From contig NZ_CP017917.1 in NCBI RefSeq assembly GCF_002119525.1, positions 1,426,001 through 1,490,000 of the forward strand: DNA of 64,000 nt. Direction: 5' to 3'. The stretch's first letter is position 1, and every line of letters begins with the position of its first letter. The DNA is from Vibrio syngnathi. GTDB taxonomy: Bacteria; Pseudomonadota; Gammaproteobacteria; Enterobacterales; Vibrionaceae. Under the pieces are notes generated by a model that had not been told where the DNA came from, did not search any database, and worked only from the letters and a program-made list of their open reading frames with translations. A program made the translations under genes and the position numbers. Positions 9,095-18,009 of this stretch are shown piece after piece.

Positions 9095-9190
9095 GCCTAA
9101 CGCCGAAATAATCGGTGACATACACGTGCTATGTCTAAGCTTAAGTAAGTCGGCACGCGTATGGAATCCGACGCAATTGCTTTGTTATGC
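9095..9190 (-). repeat. attC-like recombination site (96 bp) after the HEPN gene
   Basis: On the minus strand it runs from GCATAAC (9190-9184) to GTTAGGC (9101-9095), which fits the attC core consensus GTTRRRY exactly. The TAA stop of the HEPN gene lies inside the first core, a common cassette feature. On the plus strand the end reads GTTATGCGTTGTC, which as I recall matches the end of the V. cholerae superintegron repeat. The length is within the known attC range. Confidence 0.7.
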
Positions 9191-9676
9191 GTTGTCTATA
9201 ATTTTAATCATGAATTGACAAGCTTTAGTCATATTGCTTTCTTGTTCAGAAAGTTTATAGCGCCATTTAGGACCGTGGAACAAGTTATTTCTGAAGCGAT
9301 AAACCACGAATAGACACCCAACGAGTTTAGTAATTTGATCCGTAGAATCCTCTAACAACATCGAATCTACTTCAGGCGGGTTTCTACTTTTTTCTAACTC
9401 TAATGCAGCGTACCTGTCATTGAAGCTTCCACCAGAAAGGTAGCGTTCCTTAAAATAGGTAACGAGTTCATTCAAACCAATCTCTGAAATTTTTCCAGAA
9501 TTTTGCAAATTGGTCGCCAAATTAAAAAAACTCGTTCTATTAGCACTACAGTTTAAAACTTGAGATTCGAAGTAGCTCCAGATCAGAAAAAATTCGCTTA
9601 TCGCTTTTTTTTCTTCAGGGCTTAGATTTGAATAAGTGCTTTCTTTACTACATATCCAATCTGTTGGATCAATCAT
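9185..9676 (-). CDS. HEPN-like hypothetical protein in a cassette
   Basis: About 163 residues, mostly helical, with the HEPN ribonuclease signature R-x4-H seen as R129-NNLF-H134 in VYRFRNNLFHGPKWRY. HEPN proteins act as RNases in toxin-antitoxin and defence systems, and also occur as non-catalytic helpers. No named family was recognised beyond this. I chose the ATG at 9676, 7 bases after GAGGTG, over the longer ORF start at 9730. The stop lies inside an attC-like core. The neighbouring cassette encodes a PIN-like protein, so both cassettes carry candidate RNA-cutting folds. Confidence 0.6.
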   Translation of the reverse strand: MIDPTDWICSKESTYSNLSPEEKKAISEFFLIWSYFESQVLNCSANRTSFFNLATNLQNSGKISEIGLNELVTYFKERYLSGGSFNDRYAALELEKSRNPPEVDSMLLEDSTDQITKLVGCLFVVYRFRNNLFHGPKWRYKLSEQESNMTKACQFMIKIIDNA

Positions 9677-9726
9677 ATACACCTCAATAATAACTTGTCG
9701 CGACACTAAAAAATGAATGCGTTGAC

Positions 9727-9733
9727 ACATAAC
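9727..9733 (-). other. candidate upstream cassette junction core
   Basis: GTTATGT on the minus strand has the same pattern as the Vibrio core GTTATGC and lies about 50 bases before the HEPN start, where the left boundary of that cassette would be expected. No complete attC or attI is visible beyond it. Confidence 0.35.
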
Positions 9734-9793
9734 ATTTTAATATCGTGCCAGCACGAATTCATGTATTCAGAATATCTCAAAAATCCCATCTAA

Positions 9794-9824
9794 CAAACTG
9801 AAATTATACGTATAATTCAGTTTG
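9794..9824. repeat. 31-bp near-perfect palindrome
   Basis: CAAACTGAA and TTCAGTTTG enclose TTATA-CG-TATAA, with a single bulged A. There is no T run, so it is not a standard terminator. On the minus strand it is followed by GTTAGAT, another sequence fitting GTTRRRY, so it may be a degenerate recombination site at the edge of the cassette pocket. Confidence 0.5.
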
Positions 9825-10106
9825 AATCTGATTTCTGGTTGAAAACCGTGCAAGCAAATATTGCTCCCAATTCAAGGCATATTATCAATCAAAAACTTCC
9901 CTTTAGTTCTCAATTATTTAATAGCTTAGAAATAGTGAACAACATATTCGTGCGTAATTGTGATTGAAGGTTAGTCTGATTGTGGATCAGAACATTTAGC
10001 TACATTGTTGGAACTCTAGGCATGAGGAAAAGTAAGGCAAGTTGCAGGGTTTCAAACTAAGTTCAATCCCTCTCTGGCTCACTTTGGGACAGAAGTGCTT
10101 TAGCTT
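9825..10106. other. intergenic, nothing recognised
   Basis: AT-rich sequence between the palindrome and the peptidase fragment. It has no supported ORF. It may hold further decayed DNA, but I could not match it to anything in the window. Confidence 0.4.
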
Positions 10107-10172
10107 ACCTGCCCCATGCCCTGCATTGACATCAATACGAATCATCATGGGCGCACCACCTTGATGCTTGCC
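10107..10172 (-). pseudogene. fragment of a second prolyl oligopeptidase gene
   Basis: The complement encodes 22 residues around [18 protein letters not shown], the catalytic-His motif of S9A prolyl oligopeptidases. It aligns without gaps to 27137-27202 in the intact gene of this window: 54 of 66 bases and 19 of 22 residues by hand count, with most base changes silent. The match ends abruptly after GHGAG, and the LacI stop lies 7 bases upstream of it. It is therefore a remnant of a diverged copy, in the same orientation as the intact gene, at the opposite edge of the sugar locus. Confidence 0.85.
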
Positions 10173-10178
10173 TTGAAA

Positions 10179-11192
10179 TTAACGATACAGAGACTTGGTC
10201 GACTCTCTGACGATTAAATCAATCGGTGGCAATCGAGCCTCATGCCTCTCGCCAGATAACAAGTTCAAGATCGACTGAGCACACACCTCGCCAATCTCTT
10301 CAATCGGCTGCCTTAATGTTGTTAACGCGGGCGTGAAATACTTAGACGTAGGCAAGTCATCAAACCCAATCACCGACACATCTTCTGGCACTTTATAACC
10401 GTGATCATGCAACGCCTTAATAGCGCCGTAAGCGGTTTGATCATTGGCAGCAAACAAAGCAGAGAAGTGAACCTTAGATTCAATCAACTCGACCGTTTTC
10501 TCGTAACCAGATTCACTACTGAAATCACCCTGCTTAACGAGTTTTGGCATCACTTTAATACCTGCCTCTTGAAGTGCTTTCTTATAGCCTTCAAAACGAT
10601 TACCCGCATCAGGTTGGCTTGATAGCCCTTTAATATGAGCAATGTTCACATGTCCTTGTTGCAGTAAATGTAGGGTTGCCATGTACCCACCCAACACGTT
10701 ATCAATATTGATGGCGCGGACGTTATTCTCAACAAAATCGTAGCCAACCATCACGATAGGAATGTCTTGTGCGTACTTGGCAATTTCTTCCTGAGTAATG
10801 CTTCCTGTCACGATGATCATGCCATCTACGTTACTTTTTGCTAGATACTCCAACGCGTGCATTTCTAACTTTTTCTGCCAATGCCCTGTCGCGATCACTA
10901 ATGAATAGCCTTGAGCGATCAGAGTTTTCTCCATGTCGTTGAGGATACGACTGGTGTAGGGGCTGTCAGGGTGTTGCACCAAGACACCAATAGTAAGCGA
11001 GCGTCGGTTGGTGTTTTCTTGCATTTGGAAGTTAGGTTTGTAGCCCGTGTCTTTAATGGCTTGCTCAATGTTTTGGCTTTTATCGTCCGACACATAAGTG
11101 GTTCGATTAAGGAAGCGAGACACGGTACTGGGAGAAACACCAGCCAATCTTGCTACATCGTATACTGTTGTTTTTTTTGTTTTAGTGCGCAT
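10179..11192 (-). CDS. LacI-family regulator (sugar locus, first copy)
   Basis: A 337-residue LacI/GalR regulator. The N-terminal helix-turn-helix reads TVYDVARLAGVSPSTVSRFLN (about residues 9-29), followed by the hinge and a periplasmic-binding-protein-like effector domain ending in VSVIGFDDLPTSKYFTPALTTLRQP. It probably represses nearby genes until a sugar binds. It lies downstream of the GH116 gene on the same strand, 96 bases away, and is the last gene before the accessory pocket. The ATG at 11192 has only a weak ribosome site. The exact ligand is unknown; a beta-glucoside is inferred from context. Confidence 0.9.
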   Translation of the reverse strand: MRTKTKKTTVYDVARLAGVSPSTVSRFLNRTTYVSDDKSQNIEQAIKDTGYKPNFQMQENTNRRSLTIGVLVQHPDSPYTSRILNDMEKTLIAQGYSLVIATGHWQKKLEMHALEYLAKSNVDGMIIVTGSITQEEIAKYAQDIPIVMVGYDFVENNVRAINIDNVLGGYMATLHLLQQGHVNIAHIKGLSSQPDAGNRFEGYKKALQEAGIKVMPKLVKQGDFSSESGYEKTVELIESKVHFSALFAANDQTAYGAIKALHDHGYKVPEDVSVIGFDDLPTSKYFTPALTTLRQPIEEIGEVCAQSILNLLSGERHEARLPPIDLIVRESTKSLYR

Positions 11193-11217
11193 CTCGATAC
11201 CCTAATCAAGTGACATT

Positions 11218-11238
11218 CGGGGAGCTTGAAGCTTCCCG
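11218..11238. other. stem-loop between GH116 and LacI genes
   Basis: CGGGGAGCT and AGCTTCCCG pair (one G-T) around a 3-base loop. No T run follows, so it may be a weak terminator or a processing hairpin between the two leftward genes. Confidence 0.4.
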
Positions 11239-11288
11239 TCAATTTCAACCTACATACCACTGCTTTAGCTGAAGCTTGTGTCATTAAG

Positions 11289-14200
11289 TTAATACAAGTA
11301 GGCGAAGATCATCCCCGGTCTAAAGTAGCGGCCAGCCGTATATTTCAAGCCAGTACTCAATAGCCATTTGTGTAAGCCTGCCAGCTTTTCTAGCGGAATT
11401 TCACCGCCCATCATTTTAACAAAACTGTCAGTATCTTTCGTTAATGTTGGGTTGATACGACCGTCAGACAGCACACACTTTTGACATTTAAGTACACTTA
11501 GCCAGTTTTTCGCATCATTTTGCGACACTTTAAATACTTCTATAAGATCTTTCTCATTGACAGACACAGAGCAATTGAATCCCTCTGGCGCTGCAAATGG
11601 AATTTTCGAATAGTCATAGAGCGCGGTATACACAGTATCCATCAATGTTTCTGCTTGTTGCGATTTCCCCGCTAAGTTCAACGCCGTTGCCACGCTAAAC
11701 TGAACACCAATCCACACATCTTGTGCCTGAAATGCTTCATGTGGTGAACCGTCGGCTAACGTCATATTCGCAACACCCAACTTAGGACTATTAATTTCAA
11801 AGTTGTGCTTATAAACATAGTCCAATGCGCGTTGGATGTTCTGTTGTGGGAAAATGCCTTCCAAGCCGATGAGTTTTAGGTAGCTGTCGGCCAACAAGGT
11901 ATCACCAAAACTGTTATCGGAATCAGGTACTAGTTCTAGATATTCTTGAGTAAAGGCTTGAGGTGCGGTCTCACTCAGCAAGCATTTCTTAGAGACTCTT
12001 TGAGATGCCTTACTGATATTGATAGAAGTATCCGTTTCATTTAAATAGGCATTGAGCGTGTTCTTGTCAGCAATCGCATCACCCGTCAAAGTCAGGCCTA
12101 AGGTTTCCAGTGCTTGGTAGCCTTCACCCGTTAAATGCTTGGCTTGAACTGGCGTCACGAAGAAGTGGTAGTAACCCTCTTTGTCATCCCACAAACTTTG
12201 TTCAACCGTTGCCAACGCCTTTTTAGAACGCGTTAAGTAACCGGTAGCTCGCTCGCTTTCACCCATCAATTGTGCAAGTTCACTCGCCGCTTGCAGGCCA
12301 GCAACCCAAAGGCTCGCACAGTAAATTGAGATGCCATGAGAAGCGAGGTTATCAAAGGTATCGTCTGTGCCTCGGGTTAGTGGTAAATCGTCACCTTCAG
12401 CGATCAAATTCGATAAGAAATCGATGCTTTCAGTTACGGCTTGCCAGCACTCTTTAACCACAGAGATATCTTGAGTGTTTTGATAATGGCGGTACACCAT
12501 CAGAATGTACTTCGGCGCTAGGTCCTTCCATTCTTTCACGTTGTGCCAGCTGTAAGCATCTGGCTGGATGTCGAATGGGCTGCCCAAGTCGTGGATTACC
12601 GCACCTCGAATGGCACGCACGCCTTGGTACTTGTCATCAATCAATTCGGCATTAGGCGTCGCTTCATATTCCCAGTATCGGCGCTGAGTAAAGTCTTCCG
12701 CCAAAATGGCTTTCGAGAACTCTTTCATCACGCAGCCATCAAGCTCAGGCAACAAATAAAGCAATGAGAATGAGCCATAGAAGTACACATCAAGAGAGTT
12801 AAAGAATGGGTAGTCGACACACTCTTTCACCAAGAACTTATCTTCCTTATCCCATACCGTTGATTCGGCTAGGAAGGACAATGAATTCATCGCCATCGTC
12901 GCATAACGCAATGCCGATTCTGGCTGCGATATCTTGCTTTGAGCTTGCTCTAGGAAAGCCGTTTGTTGCTTCACGATCTGTTGCTCAATCGCTTCGAGTT
13001 CAGGCAATACGTCTTCTAGCATCGGCAGAGCTGGTTGCGTTTGCGGGTAAAATTGCGTGTAAGCCTTGTCTGAATGCCAACCATTTAGCATGACTTTACT
13101 GTGTGCCATCACCTGTACAAAACGCAGGTCAACAGATTCACCGGCTTCAAGCTCAACCTGAACCACCACCAATGCGCTCAACGCTTCACGCCCTGTGTAA
13201 ATTCCTGTTTGGAATTCCGCGTTGGTACGGCCTGTTTTCAGTGCGAACTCTGTTTGCTGAGCAGTCTTAGAGGTATAAAGCGTTGGCTTCACAGAGATCG
13301 ACACCTTGCCAGATTCTGTCAATTGATTATCCGCTTGAACACCAAACACCACTTCGCCTTCAATATCGCTTTGATAAGGCGATTGGCTAGACAGTTGAAC
13401 ACCCGTAAAGCTGTGTCTTTCACCCTTTAAGTTAACCACTTCATGCTGCTGAGCGATAGGATTTTGAGACAAGATACATGCCGAATCCTGAATGCCATCA
13501 CGGCCTTTTTGGTAGGTTGAGCCAATCAAGTTTTGAAGCGGCTGAGCAAGCGTAATCACGCGTGGTTGCGATGAATTATTGGTTAATTCGAAGTGATTCC
13601 AGTGCATCGGTAAAGAACATAGGCGTTTGTTCTCTTTAACGATCGGAGAGACGACCTTACGCTTTATATTAATATCGTCGAAGCTACTGTATTTATATTC
13701 AGCCAGTGGATATAAAGCTTGATATTCTATATCACTGCCATTAACACTATCTATATCATTATTATCACCCGCAGTGAGTGATAATAATCTCGTTGTATCA
13801 TTTATTAATAAACCATTAAAGAAATCTAAGGCTACATATAATTGACAAATAGTTGAACCTGAATCTTCTGCAATCAACAATTGAGTCTTATTTGAAAATT
13901 CAACGTTCCATTTTGTAAAGTTATTTTTATTTTCTTGGTAGAATCGACCATTTTTTAATGCTGTTTGAATGAGACTAATCGCATTCGACATTTCTCTACT
14001 TTCAATCTTTTTGCCATCAAACAAAGCAGGATAGAAGTTCAGGTGAACGCTTAGCTCTTGTTCATTAAGAACTTGCAGCGTGTCGATGGTTGGCACATTC
14101 ATCACTGACGCATAAAAATCATTAAAATTAATAACTTGCTCTGAACAATCGACAAAGATTCCCGGAATAAAGCTGAAGTTAGGAGTGTTGCCGTTTGGTG

Positions 14201-14363
14201 TGAGTGTAAATGTGTTACCAATTCCGCCGACTGCCATACCGGTATTTTCTGGTGTAGTCGAAATTGGCGTGTACCAAGGTTGAATAAATTCAACTGCATC
14301 ACCTTTTTTACACAGATGTTCTGAATTTCCTGAGTAACTCGTATATGGAATTTTATTATTCAT
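11289..14363 (-). CDS. GH116 beta-glucosidase/glucosylceramidase-like enzyme
   Basis: A 1024-residue glycoside hydrolase of family GH116 (GBA2-like): an N-terminal beta-sandwich then an (alpha/alpha)6 domain. Key residues can be lined up with human GBA2 and TxGH116 from memory: nucleophile E514 in LVKECVDYPFFNSLD, His in VIHDLGSPFD, acid/base D671 in GTDDTFDNLASHG, and late Glu (FAAPEGF) and Arg (GRYFRPGMIF) of the sugar pocket. A stretch between the last two is longer than in GBA2. It has no signal peptide, so it is probably cytoplasmic and cleaves imported beta-glucosides or xylosides. It is divergent from the epimerase gene, with only 65 bp between. Confidence 0.85.
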   Translation of the reverse strand: MNNKIPYTSYSGNSEHLCKKGDAVEFIQPWYTPISTTPENTGMAVGGIGNTFTLTPNGNTPNFSFIPGIFVDCSEQVINFNDFYASVMNVPTIDTLQVLNEQELSVHLNFYPALFDGKKIESREMSNAISLIQTALKNGRFYQENKNNFTKWNVEFSNKTQLLIAEDSGSTICQLYVALDFFNGLLINDTTRLLSLTAGDNNDIDSVNGSDIEYQALYPLAEYKYSSFDDINIKRKVVSPIVKENKRLCSLPMHWNHFELTNNSSQPRVITLAQPLQNLIGSTYQKGRDGIQDSACILSQNPIAQQHEVVNLKGERHSFTGVQLSSQSPYQSDIEGEVVFGVQADNQLTESGKVSISVKPTLYTSKTAQQTEFALKTGRTNAEFQTGIYTGREALSALVVVQVELEAGESVDLRFVQVMAHSKVMLNGWHSDKAYTQFYPQTQPALPMLEDVLPELEAIEQQIVKQQTAFLEQAQSKISQPESALRYATMAMNSLSFLAESTVWDKEDKFLVKECVDYPFFNSLDVYFYGSFSLLYLLPELDGCVMKEFSKAILAEDFTQRRYWEYEATPNAELIDDKYQGVRAIRGAVIHDLGSPFDIQPDAYSWHNVKEWKDLAPKYILMVYRHYQNTQDISVVKECWQAVTESIDFLSNLIAEGDDLPLTRGTDDTFDNLASHGISIYCASLWVAGLQAASELAQLMGESERATGYLTRSKKALATVEQSLWDDKEGYYHFFVTPVQAKHLTGEGYQALETLGLTLTGDAIADKNTLNAYLNETDTSINISKASQRVSKKCLLSETAPQAFTQEYLELVPDSDNSFGDTLLADSYLKLIGLEGIFPQQNIQRALDYVYKHNFEINSPKLGVANMTLADGSPHEAFQAQDVWIGVQFSVATALNLAGKSQQAETLMDTVYTALYDYSKIPFAAPEGFNCSVSVNEKDLIEVFKVSQNDAKNWLSVLKCQKCVLSDGRINPTLTKDTDSFVKMMGGEIPLEKLAGLHKWLLSTGLKYTAGRYFRPGMIFAYLY

Positions 14364-14428
14364 TTTAAAACCGCCATTGAATATTTTTTTCTTCTTGTTA
14401 ATATCTTTTTTAAAATGGAGACATCAAC
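14364..14428. promoter_or_regulatory. short divergent promoter region, GH116/epimerase
   Basis: Only 65 bp of very AT-rich DNA separate two divergent genes, so their promoters must overlap. A GGAG ribosome site precedes the epimerase ATG. No LacI-type palindrome was found here. Confidence 0.4.
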
Positions 14429-15376
14429 ATGTTTAAAATTATAAATGAAAAATTTGGAAATATTGACTCTGTCACATTAATAAACCACCAACATGGTATA
14501 GAACTTCAAATAATCAATGAATTTGGCGCTGTTATAAATAAATATATTGTCAACAACAGTCCATTCTCTTTTATTTGTGGTTATCAGAATTATGATGAAC
14601 TGCTCAACCAACATCCGTTCTTTTCCCGCAGTGCTAAATTATTCCCTTTTCCAAACCGTTTAAACTTAGGTCGTTACAGTTTCGATGACCAAAACCATCA
14701 ACTCCCAGCTAACTTTCCTTGGTCTGATCACGCCGTACATGGCCTGCTCTACAACCAACCTTTTTCAATCACAAACAGCGTAGCCACTGAAGAATCCGCC
14801 AGTGTGACGTTGCAATATCAAACGTCGTCTTTGCATCCTGCTTTCCCGTTTGCGTTCAACCTTGAAGTCACCTTCACTATCGATATCACGGGTAAACTCA
14901 CTTGCTCAACGACCGTCTCTAATCTTGGTGATTCTGCATTCCCATTCGGTGATGCTTGGCATCCTTATTTCTCACTCGGCACTGAGCTAGCACAATGTGG
15001 ACTCGCTATGTCACCTTGCTCTGAAGTCATCCACGAAAACGACCTACCCAATGGTGAAAAACTGGCTTTTGACTGTTTGTCTTTGGACGATTCACTGACT
15101 AATCAAAGCTTAAATCATTGCTTTGAATTTGATTCCAAGACAACCAATCAACTTGCGTTTACGCGCTCAGATTCGTCTGCCGCTATTCGCTATCAACAAG
15201 ATGAAAGCTATCCATTCGTTCAGCTGTACACGCCGACTAGCGAGCAAAGTATTGCAATAGAACCAATGACTTGCCCAGCTGATGCATTCAATAACCAGAT
15301 TGGCTTATTGACGCTTAGCCCGAACCAATCTCAAACCTTTACTTGGCTATGCCAAGCCACCTATCAACCAAAATAA
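14429..15376 (+). CDS. aldose 1-epimerase family protein
   Basis: A 315-residue galactose-mutarotase-like beta-sandwich protein. Family marks are the early FPFPNRLNLGRY segment, HAVHGLLYNQPF with the catalytic-type His, and FGDAWHPYFSLG with the second conserved His region. Such enzymes interconvert alpha and beta anomers of aldoses. Here it would help handle free glucose or glucose phosphates released from beta-glucosides by the neighbouring glycosidases and phosphorylase (inference). The ATG at 14429 follows GGAG. It is the only rightward gene in the sugar locus and ends at a clear terminator. Confidence 0.85.
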   Translation: MFKIINEKFGNIDSVTLINHQHGIELQIINEFGAVINKYIVNNSPFSFICGYQNYDELLNQHPFFSRSAKLFPFPNRLNLGRYSFDDQNHQLPANFPWSDHAVHGLLYNQPFSITNSVATEESASVTLQYQTSSLHPAFPFAFNLEVTFTIDITGKLTCSTTVSNLGDSAFPFGDAWHPYFSLGTELAQCGLAMSPCSEVIHENDLPNGEKLAFDCLSLDDSLTNQSLNHCFEFDSKTTNQLAFTRSDSSAAIRYQQDESYPFVQLYTPTSEQSIAIEPMTCPADAFNNQIGLLTLSPNQSQTFTWLCQATYQPK

Positions 15377-15472
15377 CCAAATCAAGGCAACTGCTGAATG
15401 CGAAATCAGCCCCTCAGAGAACGCATTGCTAATGAAACAACTACAACGAAAGAAGCAAACTAAAGAAACAAT

Positions 15473-15503
15473 AAAGGGCGCATAAAGCGCCCTTCTCTTT
15501 TTT
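15473..15503 (+). terminator. intrinsic terminator after the epimerase gene
   Basis: AAAGGGCGC and GCGCCCTT form the stem around ATAAA, followed by CTCTTTTTT. It lies about 100 bases after the epimerase stop and touches the 3' end of the convergent GH94 gene. Confidence 0.9.
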
Positions 15504-17913
15504 AACCTAAAACAACCTCAATAGTATGTTCACCTGACGTGAATACCGGTGCTTTGTTGCCTTCAATCACCTCACCATTCACCTTCATTTGTGCCACACC
15601 CTTGCACACGTTATTTGGGTTGGTGACATGAATGTTGTATGTCGCGTCGCGGAACTGACGACGTACTTTGAACTCAGGCCACTCAGCAGGAATACATGGG
15701 TCCACCAGCAAGCCATCCACTTCAGGGCGAACACCTAGAATCCATTGCGTACCCGCCACATATGTCCAAGATGATGTACCAGAAAGCCACGCATTACGCC
15801 CTAAACCGAACTGTTTGTGCTCGTCACCCAGAATATTTTGTGGGTAACAGTAAGGTTCAGATTCAAAGGTATCAATGTCGTCATTCTTAGAAGCCGGGTT
15901 GATTTGACGGTAGTACTCGTAAGCACGCTCGCCGTTGCCCATTTTAGCTTCTGCGATCATCACCCATGGGTTTGAATGCAAGAAGATGCCGCCGTTCTCT
16001 TTCGCACCTGGTGGGTAAGTTGAAACACCGCCTAGCTGTGGATCAAAGCCGTTGTAACCAGGAGTTGAAAGCTTGATGCCATTGGTGGTGTTTAGTTTGT
16101 TGTAAACCGAATCTAGTGCTTGCGTGGCACGTTCTTGAGTCGCGAAACCAGAAATTACAGGCCAGCTTTGACCATTGGTGTAGATCTGCCCTTGCTCATT
16201 TTTATGAGAACCAATCGGCAAGCCCTGCTCATCAAAGTAACGCACAAACCATTCGCCATCCCAACCGCATTCATTCACCGTATTCTGCATCTGTTGGTAC
16301 TGATCTTTAAACTTAGCTGTCAGTTGCACTTCGCCACGCAACTCACACAAGTCCAACATGTCGAGCAGTGCTTTGCCGTACATGTTCGCCACCATCATCG
16401 ACTCAGCACCCGTTGGCAGGTTCACCGTGTCATTCCAGTCAGCAAAACCTAACAACGGTAGACCGTGCTCACCAGTATTGGTGTAAGTAAACTCAATCGC
16501 ACGGCACAGGTGATTCCAAACCGTTCCCGTTTCAACAGGGTTGCCGGCCTTGTCTTTTTGATAGAACGGGATCTCTTTATTCAAGAAGTCTGCATTACCC
16601 GTTTCTTTCACATATTGCGTCACCGCGTAGATGATCCACAGGTGATCATCACCGTAGTAATCTGGGCGATCTTCTTCTTCACGCGAGTCACCGGCGTTCG
16701 CTTCCATCGTTGATGGGAAGAACTGGTGCATCGCTGAACCGTTGGTGTTTTGCACAGATAACAGACGCTCAATGAACTCACGCGCTTCTTCTGGCATGTG
16801 AGTAATTACACCTAAAGTGTCTTGCGAAGAATCACGGAAACCGATACCACGAGCTCCATAGCCAAGCTGATACAGAGACAGGTAACGAGACCAGTTTTTG
16901 GTTGTGTGACACTGACGCGGGTTATGTACGTTCAGCATTGAATTCATTGCCGGATCTGGCGTTTCAACCTGAACCGCTTGTAGGTAACCATCCCAATGTT
17001 CAGCCAGTTCTGCGAAAGCAGAATCGACCACTTGATGGTCACGATATTTAGCCAGCAGAGGAAGTGCGGCTTCTAGGCTCTGTTCTTGCGCGATTTGTAC
17101 AATCGTACGCTCTGTCTGCTCTGGAGATAACCAACCTAGGCGCAGGTTCAGTGCACCAATGTTGTCGCCACGCAAACACTCAGTATTGCCTAATTCATCA
17201 TTGTTTAGTGCTTCTGGTGCTGCCCATGTACCGTAGCCCAAATTACCTAGGAATGATTGGCGATCACCATCAAAAGACGTCGCAGGGCGATCCGCTGTCA
17301 TCAGGTTCACCGCGTAGTCACGCTTCATGAAAGCATACTGCTCAAGCACGGTATGACCCGACTCTTGCTGATGCGCTTTCAGCGTCATGGTTTGTGGAAC
17401 CCAATCGGCATTCAGTAGCTGTTTAAGCGCATCGAAGTGCGTGAATTCGTAAACAGGCACCACATCAACGTGCAGTGCTTTGTCTGAAATGTTGGTGACT
17501 TTGATGTCTTGTAGCAGTACTTGGTCAGCTTTCGGTACAAAGAAAGTCGCTTCACAACGCACACCAAATGCTTCTGCAATGATGGTGGTGTATGACAAAC
17601 CGGTATGGTTTTCAAACTTATCTAACGGCTTCAAGGTTGGCGTGTAGAAAGGTGAGAACACCTCTACGTTGCCCGCTTCATCACGCACCTTGAGGTACAT
17701 GGTCGAGCCTTTGAAGTCTGAGTTTGGCAGTTGAGCAATGTACTTAGTGATACGGTTGAGCGCAGGATCGCCCTTACACAACAACACGCCACCGTTGCTA
17801 TCAACAATGCCACCGAAATCTAATGTGCCCACATAGTTACACCATTTGATCGGTGTACACGGTGTGGTTGCTACGTATTCTTTGTTTTTATCGTCAAAAT
17901 ATCCGAATTTCAT
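15502..17913 (-). CDS. GH94 disaccharide phosphorylase (cellobiose-phosphorylase-like)
   Basis: About 803 residues, the usual length for GH94. It opens MKFGYFDDKNKEYV and has GYGARGIGFRDSSQD and the catalytic-acid motif GFADWNDTVNLP near the middle, then STYPPGAKENGGIFLHSNPWV. GH94 enzymes split beta-linked disaccharides with phosphate, giving glucose-1-phosphate (or a related sugar phosphate) and saving ATP. Cellobiose is the first guess, but the sequence differs enough from Cellvibrio gilvus cellobiose phosphorylase and Vibrio chitobiose phosphorylase, as I recall them, that laminaribiose or another glucoside is possible. The start is one of two adjacent ATGs (17916, 17913). It is last in the leftward ABC-transporter operon. 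Confidence 0.85.
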   Translation of the reverse strand: MKFGYFDDKNKEYVATTPCTPIKWCNYVGTLDFGGIVDSNGGVLLCKGDPALNRITKYIAQLPNSDFKGSTMYLKVRDEAGNVEVFSPFYTPTLKPLDKFENHTGLSYTTIIAEAFGVRCEATFFVPKADQVLLQDIKVTNISDKALHVDVVPVYEFTHFDALKQLLNADWVPQTMTLKAHQQESGHTVLEQYAFMKRDYAVNLMTADRPATSFDGDRQSFLGNLGYGTWAAPEALNNDELGNTECLRGDNIGALNLRLGWLSPEQTERTIVQIAQEQSLEAALPLLAKYRDHQVVDSAFAELAEHWDGYLQAVQVETPDPAMNSMLNVHNPRQCHTTKNWSRYLSLYQLGYGARGIGFRDSSQDTLGVITHMPEEAREFIERLLSVQNTNGSAMHQFFPSTMEANAGDSREEEDRPDYYGDDHLWIIYAVTQYVKETGNADFLNKEIPFYQKDKAGNPVETGTVWNHLCRAIEFTYTNTGEHGLPLLGFADWNDTVNLPTGAESMMVANMYGKALLDMLDLCELRGEVQLTAKFKDQYQQMQNTVNECGWDGEWFVRYFDEQGLPIGSHKNEQGQIYTNGQSWPVISGFATQERATQALDSVYNKLNTTNGIKLSTPGYNGFDPQLGGVSTYPPGAKENGGIFLHSNPWVMIAEAKMGNGERAYEYYRQINPASKNDDIDTFESEPYCYPQNILGDEHKQFGLGRNAWLSGTSSWTYVAGTQWILGVRPEVDGLLVDPCIPAEWPEFKVRRQFRDATYNIHVTNPNNVCKGVAQMKVNGEVIEGNKAPVFTSGEHTIEVVLG

Positions 17914-18009
17914 CATCACTATCCCTAGCCCCTCCCAAATCAGGAGGAGCCAAAACAATTTGTCGTAAGTTGGTTGGTGTCAGCTCAATGACTGACTTAA
18001 ATTGACTGG

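Noticed and set aside
11289..14363. Apparent loss of the catalytic Glu in the GH116 protein (ECVDY against EGQEY in GBA2).
   Set aside because: The nucleophile is the first Glu, 11 residues before the conserved Asp, and it is kept as E514; only the second, non-catalytic position differs.
15696..17615. Several antisense reading frames opposite the GH94 gene.
   Set aside because: They lie wholly inside a well-supported enzyme gene, have low-complexity translations and lack ribosome sites.
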